This document shows, in pieces, positions 33,163 to 44,381 of a stretch of 64,000 nucleotides of DNA. This DNA is from Oscarella lobularis (Eukaryota; Porifera; Homoscleromorpha; Homosclerophorida; Oscarellidae), in NCBI RefSeq assembly GCF_947507565.1, contig NC_089187.1, forward strand, positions 1,364,001 through 1,428,000. Direction: 5' to 3'. The notes under the pieces were generated by a model that was given only the letters and a program-made list of their open reading frames with translations, did no database searches and was not told the DNA's origin. Both the position numbers and the translations under genes were made by a program. Within the stretch, counting starts at the first letter, position 1, and the number at the start of each line of letters is the position of its first letter.

Positions 33163-34100
33163 TCATTTTTCATACACGATGTCGCTTGTTACATCGTTTT
33201 CGCCTTCGTCATTGTCGTTTTCGTCCCCGTCGCCATTGTCACCTTCTTCCCCGTCGTCATTGTAGTAGTCGTCGTCGTTATCGTCTTCGCCTTCCTTTCT
33301 TTTTTGAAAGATTGTCATATTTCGGCCAAAGAATACTTCGAACGGGCTCAGCTTCCCTCTAAGGGCGCGATGAGAAGCGCTGTTGTACAAGCCTTGATAG
33401 TGGTTGAGTTTGTCCGCCCAGAAAAATTGTCGACCGTTCTTCTCATGTTCCATTCTGTCGTGTTCAATTTTTCTTTTCCATGAGCCATGTGAACGTTCGA
33501 CTTTTCCTTGACTCTGAGGATGATACGGAGATGATCGATTGACTTTAATGCGATGACGTCGACAGTAGTTCTCAACTGCTCCATGAAATTCCCCGCCGTT
33601 GTCACATTGTATGTTTTTTGGCCGTCCGACGAAGGAATATATTTCTTTCAGTTGGTCAGCCACAAAAACAACCGTTTTGGCTTGCAACTGTCGAATAAAA
33701 AGCATTCGACTAAAGACGTCAATAACTGAAAGGACATACGTATATGTATGACCGTCTCTGCCGATGCAAGGTTTCTTGGAATAGTCGACTAAGTCGATTT
33801 GATTTCTTCCCATGACAGTCGAACTTTCGATTGGTCTGAAAGTGCCTTTGTTCGAAAATTTCAGCGCCGTTTTGTAGTGCTCCGGGTTGTTATTCAACCA
33901 GCGCTTGATCGAGGGAATTGATATTCCAGCATAATGATCAGCAATTCTTTTAAAGAGCTTCCGAGGACCTTCTTCATGGGTTTTATTATGAAACCATGAC
34001 ATTACTCGATCAATATCTGATGACTTGAGAGCAATCTGAACTAGCCGAATTCCTGTACAAAAACCAAACAGTTCACATCCTTATCATCGACTGGCGAAAA
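33163..34100 (-). CDS. rve integrase (Ginger/gypsy-like), partial
   Basis: The main exon reads leftwards from about 34057 (LVQIALKSSDIDRVMSWF) to a stop at 33163. It contains QIDLVDYSKKP (first Asp), VLSVIDVFSRMLF, IQCDNGGEFHG (second Asp) and SPYHPQSQGKVERSHG (Glu), then FEVFFGRNMT and a long Asp/Glu/Gly tail. An upstream piece has the C-x2-C element RQCLECRKTF (about 34120). DNGGEF...HPQSQGKVER is the signature of gypsy-type and Ginger integrases. No RT, protease or LTR is nearby, which favours a Ginger-type DNA transposon or a stand-alone gene. No TIRs were found. Confidence 0.65.
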
Positions 34101-34288
34101 CGTCTTCCGACATTCTAAACATTGCCGTCTAAGATAGTTGTACATCTTTTTGTCTATCGCCCGCGTTGGACTGTTTCTTGACAAGACTGGGAAAGTGTTC
34201 GTCACCACAAACTGAAGAAGTCTGTCGTATACGTCGTCAGGAATAGATGAAAACCCTCTAGTACCAGCGTCCTACGCTTGTGCAGGCT

Positions 34289-35010
34289 TAGTCTCGATTT
34301 CCAGACCCTCTCCAGCGCGCTAAGATGCGTGGTGGGCGGGGTGGGGCGCTGGAGATGGTCTGGACGAACACTGTGCAAAGTCGTGTGTGCACTATACGGG
34401 GACTGAACCGACCATGGACCAATCATCGATCGAGCAACCGCGCCGGTTGCTCGATCGCTGATTCGCCGTAGCCCTAAACGAGTTATGACGCACTAAACTC
34501 TAATGGAATTATCTACGGCCACCAAAGTTCCTCGAAAGAGACCCCACTTTACGACGTCCGGAAAGTTCGTCGCCTTCGCGTGTCGAGGAAATAGCATAGT
34601 CGCATTGCCTTGCGTCCACAAGTCGCGCAACGGCAACACTCGCGTGTCGTCTCGAGGAAATAGCGTAATCGCATTGCGTCCACGAATCGGAACTTAAGTG
34701 GACATTCGCAAAAGGCGACGAACGTTCTCGACTCATTTCTGCGGACGTCGTAAAGTGGGGTCTCTTTTGAGGCACTTCGGTGGCGTAGATAATCCCATTA
34801 GGTTTAGGTTGCGTCATAACTCGTTTAGGGCTTCGGCGAATCAGCGATCGAGCAACCGCTCCGGTCGCTCGATCGGTGATTGGTCCATGGTCGGTTCAGT
34901 CCCCGTATAGTGCACACACAACTTCGTATAGTGTTCGTACAGACCCTCTCTAGCGCCCCACCCCGCCTACGCATTCTAGCGCGCTGGAGAGGGTCTGGAA
35001 ACCGAGGCTA
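34289..35010. mobile_element. Foldback/Mutator-like MITE with 9-bp target duplication
   Basis: Two long inverted arms, about 34289-34573 and 34715-35010, share roughly 285 bp with scattered differences. Both start TAG(T/C)CTCG(A/G)TTTCCAGACC followed by CTCTCCAGCGCGCT. The element is flanked by a perfect direct repeat GTGCAGGCT at 34280-34288 and 35011-35019. Long TIRs with a 9-bp duplication point to a Mutator-like (MULE) non-autonomous element. It has no coding capacity. Confidence 0.85.
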
Positions 35011-35019
35011 GTGCAGGCT

Positions 35020-36820
35020 AACCAACAAAGCTTTTTATCTTTATCGGAACCTGCGACTTCGACTCGCTCTTTGCTAGAGAAAACGCACATTATTTTGAGG
35101 AAATCGAACCTACTGCTCTCAAACAGAACAATATCCGTTCTTGCTGTAATTCGCTGTGCTGCATTGGCTGTAATAAGAAATTAATAATGTACGTATAGCA
35201 TTAAACATTGAATGTGCCTGGAGTCTTTTAAGCGATGGCATTTTCTATTGTAAGTTGCTTTCCCTTTGTTGCAAGTTAAATATCTTTACCTAGTAAATTA
35301 TAAAAATCTTTGAAAAACTTTTAACGGTCATCACGAAAAACACAGCAAGTTTTGCTTGGATAGATGCTATTTTGAAGAAAGTACTCTTCCAACGTCCACT
35401 GAGAGCATCGATATCTTTTCTGATTTCCAATTTTTCGTTTGTCGCAAGATGTAAAGAGCAACTCTCGTTGTCTCCAGGAAAGAACTCTTTTTTGGCAGTC
35501 TTCGTGAGATCATCGCACGTGCTATCACGTCTCACGGAGAAGATCCGACGCAGGTCAAAATTTTTTCTTGGTTTAAAAAACCTATGTGAAACATACAAAG
35601 AATACCTTTCACACCGTCAAACACCTGCAACACAAATTCTCTTATCACAAAACATGGCATATGCACGAAGGGAAGCCGTTACAACCTCCTAAGAACGAAA
35701 ACGCAGGTATGCCAAAAAGCACGATTACAAGACGTCAACCTTCAAATATGCCCACCAGACCCTACAATCAAATTAACACTAGATACGGAACACTGAAGAA
35801 GAACAGATAGATAGACGACGACGCCAATAACACAAAAGTACTTTTACCAGCCCGACCCTCAGAGCGTTGTACGAAATTTCCAAGGCGATTGAGGATACAA
35901 ACCTGTCTACTCCGACCAGCCGTCGTTCCAGAAAAATCGGTCGGATAAAGCAGGTGGTCGCACTAAAGAATTCCTGCAGCACAAGTGTCAATACTAGAGA
36001 ATGATGGCCCGGTGTTCACCGTGTTGCCATCATGCAGAGCCTCCCACCGCTTACCGTACGCGAGTGCATTACATAGTGTGACGTCATATTTTTTATGTTG
36101 TCACATATACACGTGGTCATTACAGCCGTTAGCTACTACAGCTCAGTCCTACCTACATGCTGTAAATACTTGCATGATTGCAATGTTTTCCTAAATAGGC
36201 ACTTTTCTGACATACTGTTTTTTTGAGGAGGACCTATGCATGTGTACGGGTCATATTTCCTGTTACCCGTACGTACATACCCACCCACATACCACATACT
36301 GTACATGGATACTTTTGATTGTGACGTCAGAGCGTGACAATCAAAACTGTCGTTTCGGCTTCTCAGCGCATTTATAACACGGAAAATAGCACAGATCAAT
36401 TGGAAACGAAGGTTTCTAAGCATTTTTTCTGTTTATGAAAGAAAAAACGCTTTATTCGCGCCGTAAATCGCCTTTTTCGGGTCACCGTTTTGGGTCCCAT
36501 TTAGCGCATGCGCTTTACAAAGTAAGGGTTTTTCTTATGTGACGTCACAATACAGCGTCTCGAACAGACATACATACAGACACTTCCGGCCTTGGGATCA
36601 CGTTTGAGAGAGCCTCCCTCGCCGTTATACGGGCTCGCAAACTGCGTTTGCCACCCGTACAACTGCGGTGGTCGGCTCATAATATAATATGTGATAATAA
36701 TAATCACTATTATAATACGTCATACTAACTCGCAAAAATCTGCATTCTAACCATGCTTCAACGTCTGTTTCAGCTGTCCAACGTCTCTTTTAGCTAATAC
36801 TTGCAAAGTAGTCGTGAATA
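35020..36820. other. Mostly non-coding; Tigger-like terminal fragment near 35905-35975
   Basis: An open minus-strand stretch at 35290-35598 looks weakly coding but is unrecognised. At 35905-35975 the words AAACCTGTCTACTCCGACCA...GGTCGGATAAAGCAGGTGGTCGC resemble a Tigger/pogo terminus. The rest, including the repetitive GTACG/CATAC-rich 36230-36310, holds no gene that I can support. Confidence 0.35.
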
Positions 36821-38389
36821 CTACTCTGTTTTTTTGGACTTTATCAACTCCACGCCACGATAATTGATAATACTTTGAATTTCCTTGACACGAGAAAGAA
36901 GGTCGGTGTCCAATTTCTTTCGACAGAATTCTTCAATATCATTGAGGCTTGCAGCAACTTGAATGTATGTCTTGATTTTGACTTCTTCGTGTTCATCTTC
37001 GAACTCACTCTGAGTCATTGCTGTCTTCGTCAGAGGACGCGTCTTTTCCTTCGTCTGTAGCACTAGACATTTTTTGGCCTTTGTGAACAGATGTTCTTCC
37101 CAAGAGTTGTCTAGAGTAGGAAACGTTGCTAACTCATCGTCCATAGAAAGGAATTCATCGACATTTTCTCTGCAGAGTTCCTGAAGTTCTTGTTCAGCGG
37201 TGATAATTTGAGAATTTTCATCAACAGCATCGGGAACTGCAATGCCTGCAATTTGAAATCCCGCTTTTCGGAAGCAAGCAAGCTGAAATTGTACATGCTT
37301 TGACACCTCTCCAGGATTTGATGGCATCGAGCACATTTACACTTCTGCTAACTTCCTCTGCAGTAGACACCTCATCAATACGTGCGATAACGTGGCGTAG
37401 CAAATCATTTCTGTAATATGCTTTCATTGCTCTGATTATGCCTTGATCAAGTGGCTGTAAGCGAGAAGTGGTATTTGGTGGAAAAAACTGCAGCGTAATA
37501 TTTGTTAGTTTCAAATGCTGATGACATGAGGCGTTATCACAAAATAAGAGAATTCTTCGATTTGCTTTTTCTAACTCGCAGTTAACGGAAACAATCCACT
37601 TTTTAAAAATGTCACTTGTCATCCAAGCCTTTCTATTTGCTCTCCAGATAACAGGAAGATCACTTTTGCTGACGCCTTTGAAACAGCGTGGGGTCTCAGA
37701 CTTCCCAATAACGAGAGGTCGTAGTTTCTCTCCCAACAGAGAGCAGCAAAGCAGAACTGTAATCCTTTCCTTTGCTTTCTTGCCCCCCTTGCACTGATCT
37801 CCCTTCAGAACAAGTGATTTTGTTGGCAGGGCACGATAAAACATTCCCGTTTCATCCAAATTAAAAATATTTGCTGGTTCAAATTCCTTGCATATATGGG
37901 GAATGCGAGCTTGCCACTCATTCACCGTCACTTCGCTAACACTGGCAGCTTCTCCAGATAAGCAAGAAAACACGATGCCATTTCGCTTTCGGAAAGATTC
38001 GAGCCACCCGTTTGAGGCATGGAAATTTTCGATGCCCAACTTCCTGGAAAAAACTCGAGCTTTCTCCTGTAGAAGAGGACCTGATAGCGGAATGTTCTTT
38101 GACCGTGCACACTTGAACCACTCTAGCGTTAGTTCGTTTACGCGCTCGTTTCCTGTTGCTCTCATTTTTCTCTTCCTCTCGATGGGAACCCCTTCGGAGT
38201 AGGCCTTCAAAATATCACTTTTGTTTTTGATAATCGTTTGTACTGTATTTGAGTCTTTCCCACGTCAAACCGCTCGGCAATTTTTCTTGCCGACAGGCCT
38301 TCATCTGCCAAAGAAATCACTTTGACTCCGTCTCCCAAGGACAGTTCTTTTCGCTTTTTGATGCCATTGCAAGAGAATGTCGGGTTCAC
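36821..38389 (-). pseudogene. Tigger/pogo-family DDE transposase, two frameshifts
   Basis: Read leftwards: an N-terminal psq-type HTH (LSARKIAERFDVGKTQIQ), a CENP-B-like HTH (FHASNGWLESFRKRNGI), then the catalytic core. The core carries IFNLDETGMFYRALP (Asp 1), ILLFCDNASCHQH (Asp 2) and NTTSRLQPLDQGIIRAMK (Asp 3). The C-terminus is an acidic and helical tail ending FCRKKLDTDLL...YRGVELIKSKK. The frame breaks near 38245 (after KTQIQ) and near 37275, where TTGC is duplicated in tandem just before the CFRKAGF motif. Apart from these two lesions it is full length with all three catalytic Asp. Confidence 0.8.
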
Positions 38390-38544
38390 AGCTTCTATAG
38401 AAAACGAAAAAGGTTTTCAGCTGCGCTAAAGCATGCGTGGGAGAAGTCACGTGTAGCGCACGGGAGAGAAGACAGGTCACAACATCAGGGTGTCTCAACA
38501 TTAATTTTTCATGGAAACAATTACTCAGTTTCGCACAAACCATT

Positions 38545-39262
38545 CTAAATGTCATAAAGGCTGTTTCCGCAATGCCAACAATAATTAACAGCTTTTTTGG
38601 GCGGGGGCCCTTTGTCGTCGTCGTCGTCTTCTTCTTTTGTTTGAGTTCTTGTTTCAGCTGTGCTGCAATCTGTTATTGTTTCTTCTACGAACTCCTCTTC
38701 CATTCCACCTTCTTTCTGAGTTTCAGCTGTTGTTGCATATAGCGGTATAATTGGGGATTCGCCTTCTATTTCTTGTGCCACATGAACGTATGAGGAAGAA
38801 TCTTTCCACCAAAGCCGTAGGTTCACTGACTCGAAATTCTGGAAAAGCTCCAAGCACTCAGTTTTGGAGAGGTACTCTTCTCTAGCGATGATTTGAATTT
38901 GAATATTCCATGCTCTGTACCTCCAGCTGCGATTTCCATTTCAGATGTAGAAAAAGGTGTTCCAATCAAATTCCCGACAGTTACAACGCACTGGAGAATA
39001 AGACGTTGAATAAATTTAGCTTTCTATACCCTCTAAGGACGAGCTTCTTCATATCGAGCATTGGGGCAAGTACGGAGGCTGCTTTTTGTTCAATATATCC
39101 AACATCGAAGCCTTCGTGAATGACCATGATAGCATTTTTGTCGTACCCATTGCTTTCTTCGCGTTTGAAAACGCAGCGGGATCCGTCATGGAGTTTTTCC
39201 CAAACAGGACGCATTCGCACTCCCATAACTTTGCAGCACAAGAAGAGAACGGCCGAGGACAT
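38545..39262 (-). pseudogene. HIRAN-domain protein 3, decayed
   Basis: Exon 1 (39262-39030) encodes MSSAVLFLCCKVMGVRMRPV...REESNGYDKNAIMVI...DVGYIEQKAASVLAPML, a HIRAN domain, with a GG|GT donor like the other copies. The next block carries NLIGTPFSTS and, one frame away, NGNRSWRYRAWNIQIQIIA and LRLWWKDSSSYVHV. An acidic, Gln/Thr/Glu-rich tail ends NYCWHCGNSLYDI, nearly the same ending as HIRAN protein 2. The frame shift after FSTS (about 38940) and the lack of a clean acceptor suggest decay. It lies only 51 bp outside the left TIR of the element at 39314. Confidence 0.6.
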
Positions 39263-39579
39263 GGCAGACGAAACTAAAACACTGTCGTCACAAGCAAGAC
39301 CGGCGCGAGAGTACAGTGCGCGCACGCATATAGGCCCGCGCGTTAGTCTGTTATAGTGACTGCAGTTAGGACGGAATCCTCATCTTTTTAGCTTTTTCTG
39401 TTTTGTTTCAATGATGCATACATCGACAACGTCTTCTTGTCCTGTGCAGATCGGTTTCTAGGATTGGTGTTTTTGTTCTTCCGTGATTGGTCCGTTGCCA
39501 TCACGTGATACTGACCGTTTGTTTTCACGTATCCGTAATACTCGCGCGCGCTATTTCTGCTGACGTCACTGTTTACACA

Positions 39580-41330
39580 ATGAGCGCTCGTTGGCGAAAA
39601 CGGAACCAAGCGAAGGCTAGAATGTCTTTTGCCCGCGCGAAACTGGCGAAGAAAGATTCTGACATGTCCTCCCAACCGGATCCACCGGGAGATTCCGGTT
39701 CATCGACCGGCGACGTACTCGAGAAGGGGCCTGAGCGACTGACTGAGAGCGACGTCTACGCCATAGCAAAAAATTGGGTCAGAGACCCTGAACGCTCTCG
39801 AGAAGACGTCCAAATGATATGTACACTTCTCTTTTGCTATCATCGTCAAGTTCGCCCGCGAGCCAGAGTTATGGAAGCAGCTGCGTATGTTGGGGAGGTC
39901 ACAGGAAAAGGCGAGAAGACGGTCAGAGATTGGGTTAACGAACTGAGGGACAACGACGGCGAATTTCTGGAGTATGGGCGCGGCAAATACAAAAGGATCT
40001 CTTTTCTGACAGATGAACGTTGCCGCGAACTAGCGACCAAATGGGTTCGAGAGAATAGCTGCCGAAAAGGACACCCGAATATGACAATCAGGGACTTTAT
40101 GGACTACGTCAATGAAACGCTGCTTCCTCAATTGCAATCGGAGGACACATTTCCTAAGTCAGTCAGCATGACGACTGCTAGGAAGTTTTTGCATGATCTA
40201 GGATTTCAGAGGACCGATACGACCCGAAAGGGTGTGTACCGCGACGGCCACGAAAGGCCGGATGTTGTTGAGAGCCGCACCCAGTATGTCTGTCGTGTTC
40301 AAGAGCTAGAGAGATCGCACCTGTGTCCTCCACTTCCCAGTGACGTCATTCCCGGTGAACCGCAGCCCTGTCTTCTCTCGGATTCGTCAGCCCCAAGCAT
40401 CCGGTAACGATATTCCATGACGAGTCCACATTTCAGTCGAATGATGATCAGAAGTATGCCTGGGCCTTGCAAGACGATTCATTTATTAAAAAGAAATGTC
40501 GCGGCAGTGGGATCATGATATCCGATTTCATTGAGGAATTTGGCGGGTTCCTCGGTTTCACTGACGAGCAGTACAGGGAGTTTACAACGGAGAACCCTGG
40601 TGTCAATCTGCCACAGAGGGCAAGAATTCGCCTTGAGTACGGCCAAAACAGGGACGGTTATTGGAGGGCCCCAGCATTCCTGGCACAAGTCAAGACGGCA
40701 GTAGCGATAGCCGAGGCAAAATACCCGCGAGCGACACATGATATTGTCTTCGTCTTTGACCACAGTTCGAACCACGCTGCACGCTCAGCTGATGCACTGG
40801 TTGCCAATGCAATGAACGTGAGCGTTGGGGGGAAGCAGCCTAAGATGCGAGATACGGTATGGAATGGTCAACCTCAGAAAATGGTGTGCGACGACGGGCA
40901 ACCCAAAGGCCTTAGAATGGTATTGGAGGAAAGAGGTGTCAATGTGGCGGGAAAACTCAGAGATGAGTTGGTGGCAATTTTGAAGGAGCACTACGACTTC
41001 AAAGCGGAGAAATCAATGGTTGAGTGGTTCATTTTCAGCAGAGGGCACGACTGTTTATTTCTGCCAAAGTATCATTGCGAACTGAACCCTATCGAGAGGG
41101 TCTAGGGTCGTGCAAAGGACGAGACAAGCAAGACCTGCAGATATAACATTGCCTCGCTACGAAGTTCAATCGATCCCTCTCTTGATACGGTTTCAGTCGA
41201 CCTCATTCGAAAATTTTTCAGGAAAACTAGCGAGTTAGTGCAGGCTTATGTTGATGGGAACACCTGCTATACTGTTGACAGTGCAGCTAAGACGTACAAG
41301 TCTCATAGACGTGTTTTTGGAAAGATATAA
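39580..41330 (+). pseudogene. DDE transposase, IS630/Tc1-like, with frameshift and nonsense codon
   Basis: ATG 39580 (MSARWRKRNQAKARMSFARA) starts about 266 bp inside the left TIR. The N-terminal region has GKGEKTVRDWVNELRDNDGE and ENSCRKGHPNMTIRDF, parallel to the intact copy. The catalytic blocks are IFHDESTFQSNDDQ, VFVFDHSSNHAARS and KYHCELNPIERV. The frame shifts between PQPCLLSD (about 40385) and HPVTIFHDEST. The Trp codon after ELNPIERV is TAG (41103-41105), after which homology continues to KTYKSHRRVFGKI. It is therefore inactive in this copy. Confidence 0.75.
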
Positions 41331-41359
41331 TGAAATTATATTTCTGTTGAGGCGTGCCT

Positions 41360-42348
41360 TTACTGAAACACATTGTATAGACTATTTCCGCATTGCCAAC
41401 AATAGTTCATTGGCTTTGGGCGCTTTGCTGTCGGCTCTCCATCCTTGCCCGCTTTTTGTGAACAGAAGCAACGCACCTCATCGGTCTGACACGAGGAATC
41501 TACCATGGACGGCAGCAGTGTCAGAGTGCTTGTATTCGCCTTTTCCTCGACACTGACGGGCTTTGTCAAATAGCGCACCTGAAGAATCTGAGACTCTTCC
41601 GACATCTCGGGGCTGCGCTGTGAAACGAAGGGTACAAGGGATTGCGATGAGAATGGAATCACGTCTGATTCTCCTAGCAGGGGGTTCTCATTTCCACACT
41701 CCTCCTCTTCCTCTTTCTCCTCCTCCTTCTCCTCCTTCTCCTTGTCCTCCTCTTCCTTCTCCTCCTCCTTCTCCTCCTTCTCCTTGTCCTCCTCTTCTTC
41801 TTCCTTGTTGTCCTTCTCCTTCTCCGCTTTATCGTCATCCTTCTCTTGGGCCGTCTCCACTCGGTGCACGTACGACGGGGTCGAATTGTCCCACCATACA
41901 CGAATGCCTGCGGACTTTACTGCCTCAAAAAAATCTATGCAGATTTTTCGGGGCACGCCTTTCTCCTGGATTTCAAGGCGGATCTGCATAGCCCAAGCCC
42001 GAAACCGCCAGCTTCTATTTCCGTGCGGATCCGTAGAAAAAGGCTCTCCGACGAGTTGTCTGAAGAGCACCATAAGAACTAGAGCTGAAATGACAAAATG
42101 TCTCTTGCTGCTTACCCATTAGCGATGACGGCGTTCTTCTCTAGCATTGGCGAAAGCAGTTGAGCGGCTTCTCGCTCAACGTAGCCCACTTCTTTCCCGT
42201 TTGCAAGCACGACGATAGCGCTCGAGTCGAACTGGTTTTCAGGTTGGCGTCGCAGAAGGCATGGGGTGTAGGCACGCAGATGTGACCAAAGCGGGCTCAT
42301 CCTACACCCTCGAACGCTCACGATCATGCAAATAACTGCAGATGCCAT
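41360..42348 (-). CDS. HIRAN-domain protein 2 (transposon passenger)
   Basis: There are two exons: 42348-42116 and 42059-41360, with GT-AG ends and a split Gly codon as in HIRAN protein 1. Exon 1 reads MASAVICMIVSVRGCRMSPL, then PENQFDSSAIVVL and EVGYVEREAAQLLSPML. Exon 2 starts QLVGEPFSTDPHGNRSWRFR and IRVWWDNSTPSYVHRVE. A very acidic, repetitive Glu/Lys tract (about 41850-41700) follows, and the protein ends NYCWQCGNSLYNVFQ, with a C-x2-C pair. The frame is intact although the partner transposase is broken. The Glu/Lys tract is a simple-sequence expansion. Confidence 0.75.
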
Positions 42349-42419
42349 AGTTGACGTAGAGTGCGCTATACATACCGTCACGGCCACGTGACGGCTCATC
42401 AGGAAATTAGAATGATGTT

Positions 42420-42860
42420 AAGTATTATCAAAAATTGATCAAGAGCCGGAAAAGCAGTCAATTGAAGTTGAAGCAAATGATCGTCAAGTGCCAGTTAACA
42501 CACGAACCTCCACGATATTCCATACAGGCGTAAATCATAGCCCTTGGAAGAATCTAGTGAACGAACTGATTCTCGGATTTGGGAAAGCTAATTGGAAAAA
42601 CCCTTCAATCAGACGCGTGGAAGGATACAATACAGACACGTTGGAAGCGAGCCGGATTCCTACACGCAGAGGAGCCGAAACTATAGACCGTTTTGCGATT
42701 TCACTCACAAAACGCAGAAACGTTATCCACGCAAATATGAATCATCGCCTTGATTTATTCTTGAAGAAAACAAAAGCTTCGACACTCGACGACGAGCAGA
42801 AACTGCAAGAATGGCTCCCGAGTGACCTAAATTCAAACTACCCGCGCAAATCGTAATCGG
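42420..42860 (+). other. Unrecognised open stretch near the right end of transposon 2
   Basis: An open plus-strand frame (MPVNTRTSTIFHTGVNHS...LPSDLNSNYPRKS) occupies the space between the HIRAN gene start and the TIR. It has no motif that I know, and may be 5' sequence of the HIRAN gene or a second insertion. Confidence 0.25.
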
Positions 42861-42895
42861 GTCACGTGCGGGCCTATATGCGTGCGCGCACTGTA

Positions 42896-43116
42896 CGGGA
42901 AATTGATTTGATATCAATGCGTGTAGGGCGACGTTGAGCGTATTACAAAGGCTAGATTCTACAAAAGTACGCAAAGGACGATGGTCGTTGGTCGCGTTGA
43001 ACAGGTGGTCGTATTACCAAGGTAAGTTTGCACTGGAAAGAGCTCGTGCAAAAAAAACCGGTCGCATTGAGCATTAGGTCGCAGTATGAGAGTGGTCGCA
43101 TAAACAGGTTTCACTG
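42896..43116. mobile_element. Tigger-like terminal fragment
   Basis: Repeated GGTCGC words end in GGTCGCATAAACAGGTTTCACTG at 43116, followed by TA. This is the inverted form of a Tigger/pogo terminus (CAGTGAAACCTGTTTA). It may be the right end of the element encoding the Tigger transposase at 36821-38389, split by transposon 2. The matching left end is not certain. Confidence 0.5.
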
Positions 43117-43174
43117 TATCGCTTGCGTGCTTGCTCCAGCGTCCGAAGTGCTCCGCAACAACCGGAACAAAGCA

Positions 43175-43780
43175 TCATGATGATCCGTTGACACGAACAA
43201 CAGATGAGTACTTCTCGATCTTTCTCTCCCCGCGGATTATTGCTGCAGCCCCATTTTCTACAGCCGCGCGACGACACGCCTCAGAACGCCAGGGATGTGC
43301 CAACGAGATATCGAGCTCGAACGATTCTCCTGTTCCGGTGCCGAAAGCGACGATATCAGGGCGATTATCGTTATTGACATACTCATGACTGGGCTCGTCT
43401 CGGCAAGACAGACCCGCATCTCGGATGCAGTCAGCCCAACCAGATACGACACGGTTGTGTCCCATGTGGGACCGCCGCCATGCTTGCAGGTGACAAGGTG
43501 GTAACCATTTTTATCAATCGGCTTTCCACATTCGAACGTCGAAATGCATGCGGGAAAGGGAAGAGGCTTGCCCAGCGTCAAAAACACTGCTAAGCGAAAA
43601 TCGCAAGGTTTTAGGTGGGCACAGCCTCCAGCCAACGACCGGCATGCTTTCCTTGGCACGTATGTGGAAATGGTAATTTATTTTGTGCTTTAGTAATTTG
43701 TACTTTTCGTCCATATTCTCTGGAAAAAACAACGACTGATAGTGGAAGAAATGTTGGTTCTCTGTTCCTGGAAGATCCAT
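43175..43780 (-). pseudogene. Non-LTR retroelement C-terminal fragment (zinc motif plus nuclease-like region)
   Basis: Read leftwards over two frames: MPVVGWRLCPPKT, LGKPLPFPACISTFECGKPI, DKNGYHLVTCKHGGGPTWD. This gives a CxxxxxC...C-G...H...C pattern seen at the C-terminus of some reverse-transcriptase proteins. It is followed by HNRVVSGWADCIRDAGL, NRPDIVAFG and FELDISLAHPW, the RPD...E/DIS layout of a restriction-like endonuclease. The fragment lacks the RT core. It is cut at its right by the pogo element starting at 43799. The assignment is moderate because only the C-terminal part is present. Confidence 0.45.
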
Positions 43781-43926
43781 CCAGTGATTTTCGAAATACC
43801 GTAGACGCTGGTTGTTAGGCGCCGGCGCTTATGACTCTAGGTTGCAAAGAAATGGGCGCTTAATAAAAAAGTGGGCGCTTAACAGTGGCTCTTTAGCGCG
43901 CGCAGACACTCTTACGCATAAAGAAA

Positions 43927-44274
43927 ATGGCTCGGTACGCTCAGGCTGATTTGTCTTTTGAAAGCGTTATTCGCGGTCATCACGTATATAAACGGGTTTG
44001 GGAGCCTTTCATCGGAGAAACTTTACAAGTTAGCAGAGAGGAAGACAACATTCACGATCGTTGGGCTCTAAGTGTGGTATTGAATAGCAACATTGTCGGA
44101 CATGTTCCTCGAGAAATTTCTCGACCTTTCTGGCACTTTCTTTTGCATGACGGAGAAATCAGTTGTGAAGTAACGGGTCCCAGAAGATACGGAAATGGAT
44201 TGGAAGTGCCTTGCAAGTATCGATGTGCAGGACGACGCAAACTAATTACGAAATTGAAACTACTACTACTGTGA
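43927..44274 (+). CDS. HIRAN-domain protein 4 (pogo passenger)
   Basis: This is a single intact frame of 115 codons: SVIRGHHVYKRVWEPFIGE, VSREEDNIHDRWALSVV and NIVGHVPREISRPFWHFL make the HIRAN fold. It then reads ITCEVTG-like ISCEVTGPRRYGNGLEVPCK and a basic C-terminus RRKLITKLKLLLL. The RRY..GLEVPC ending defines a family of small HIRAN proteins recurrent in invertebrate genomes. ATG 43927 lies 104 bp inside the left TIR. It belongs to a different subfamily from HIRAN proteins 1-3, which have the GNRSWR/NYCW extensions. Confidence 0.75.
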   Translation: MARYAQADLSFESVIRGHHVYKRVWEPFIGETLQVSREEDNIHDRWALSVVLNSNIVGHVPREISRPFWHFLLHDGEISCEVTGPRRYGNGLEVPCKYRCAGRRKLITKLKLLLL

Positions 44275-44381
44275 ACCCAATCATCGGTTACTCAACATTA
44301 GCACGGACAGCTAGGCTTTGTGACAGTACAATGTTATTAGCACGGACACGCTTTGTGACAGTACAATGCAATGACGTTTCA

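Larger units (their letters stand above)
39314..42893 (+). mobile_element. Tc1/IS630-type transposon 2 with HIRAN gene
   Basis: The left end CAGTGCGCGCACGCATATAG (39314) is repeated inverted at the right end (to 42893) over about 26 bp without mismatch. Both are bounded by TA (39312-39313, 42894-42895). As in the 25793-29010 element, the termini start CAGTG, the transposase is on plus (39580-41330) and a HIRAN gene converges on it (42348-41360). The extra 42420-42860 stretch next to the right TIR holds an unrecognised open frame. Length is 3580 bp. The element sits between Tigger-like sequences. Confidence 0.75.

Noticed and set aside
35372-35692. Plus-strand ORF near 35.5 kb
   Set aside because: Basic, low-complexity composition with a competing minus-strand frame; no motif supports either.
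41563-41991. Proline/serine-rich plus-strand ORF
   Set aside because: It is the complement of the Glu/Lys tract of HIRAN protein 2, whose frame has domain support.
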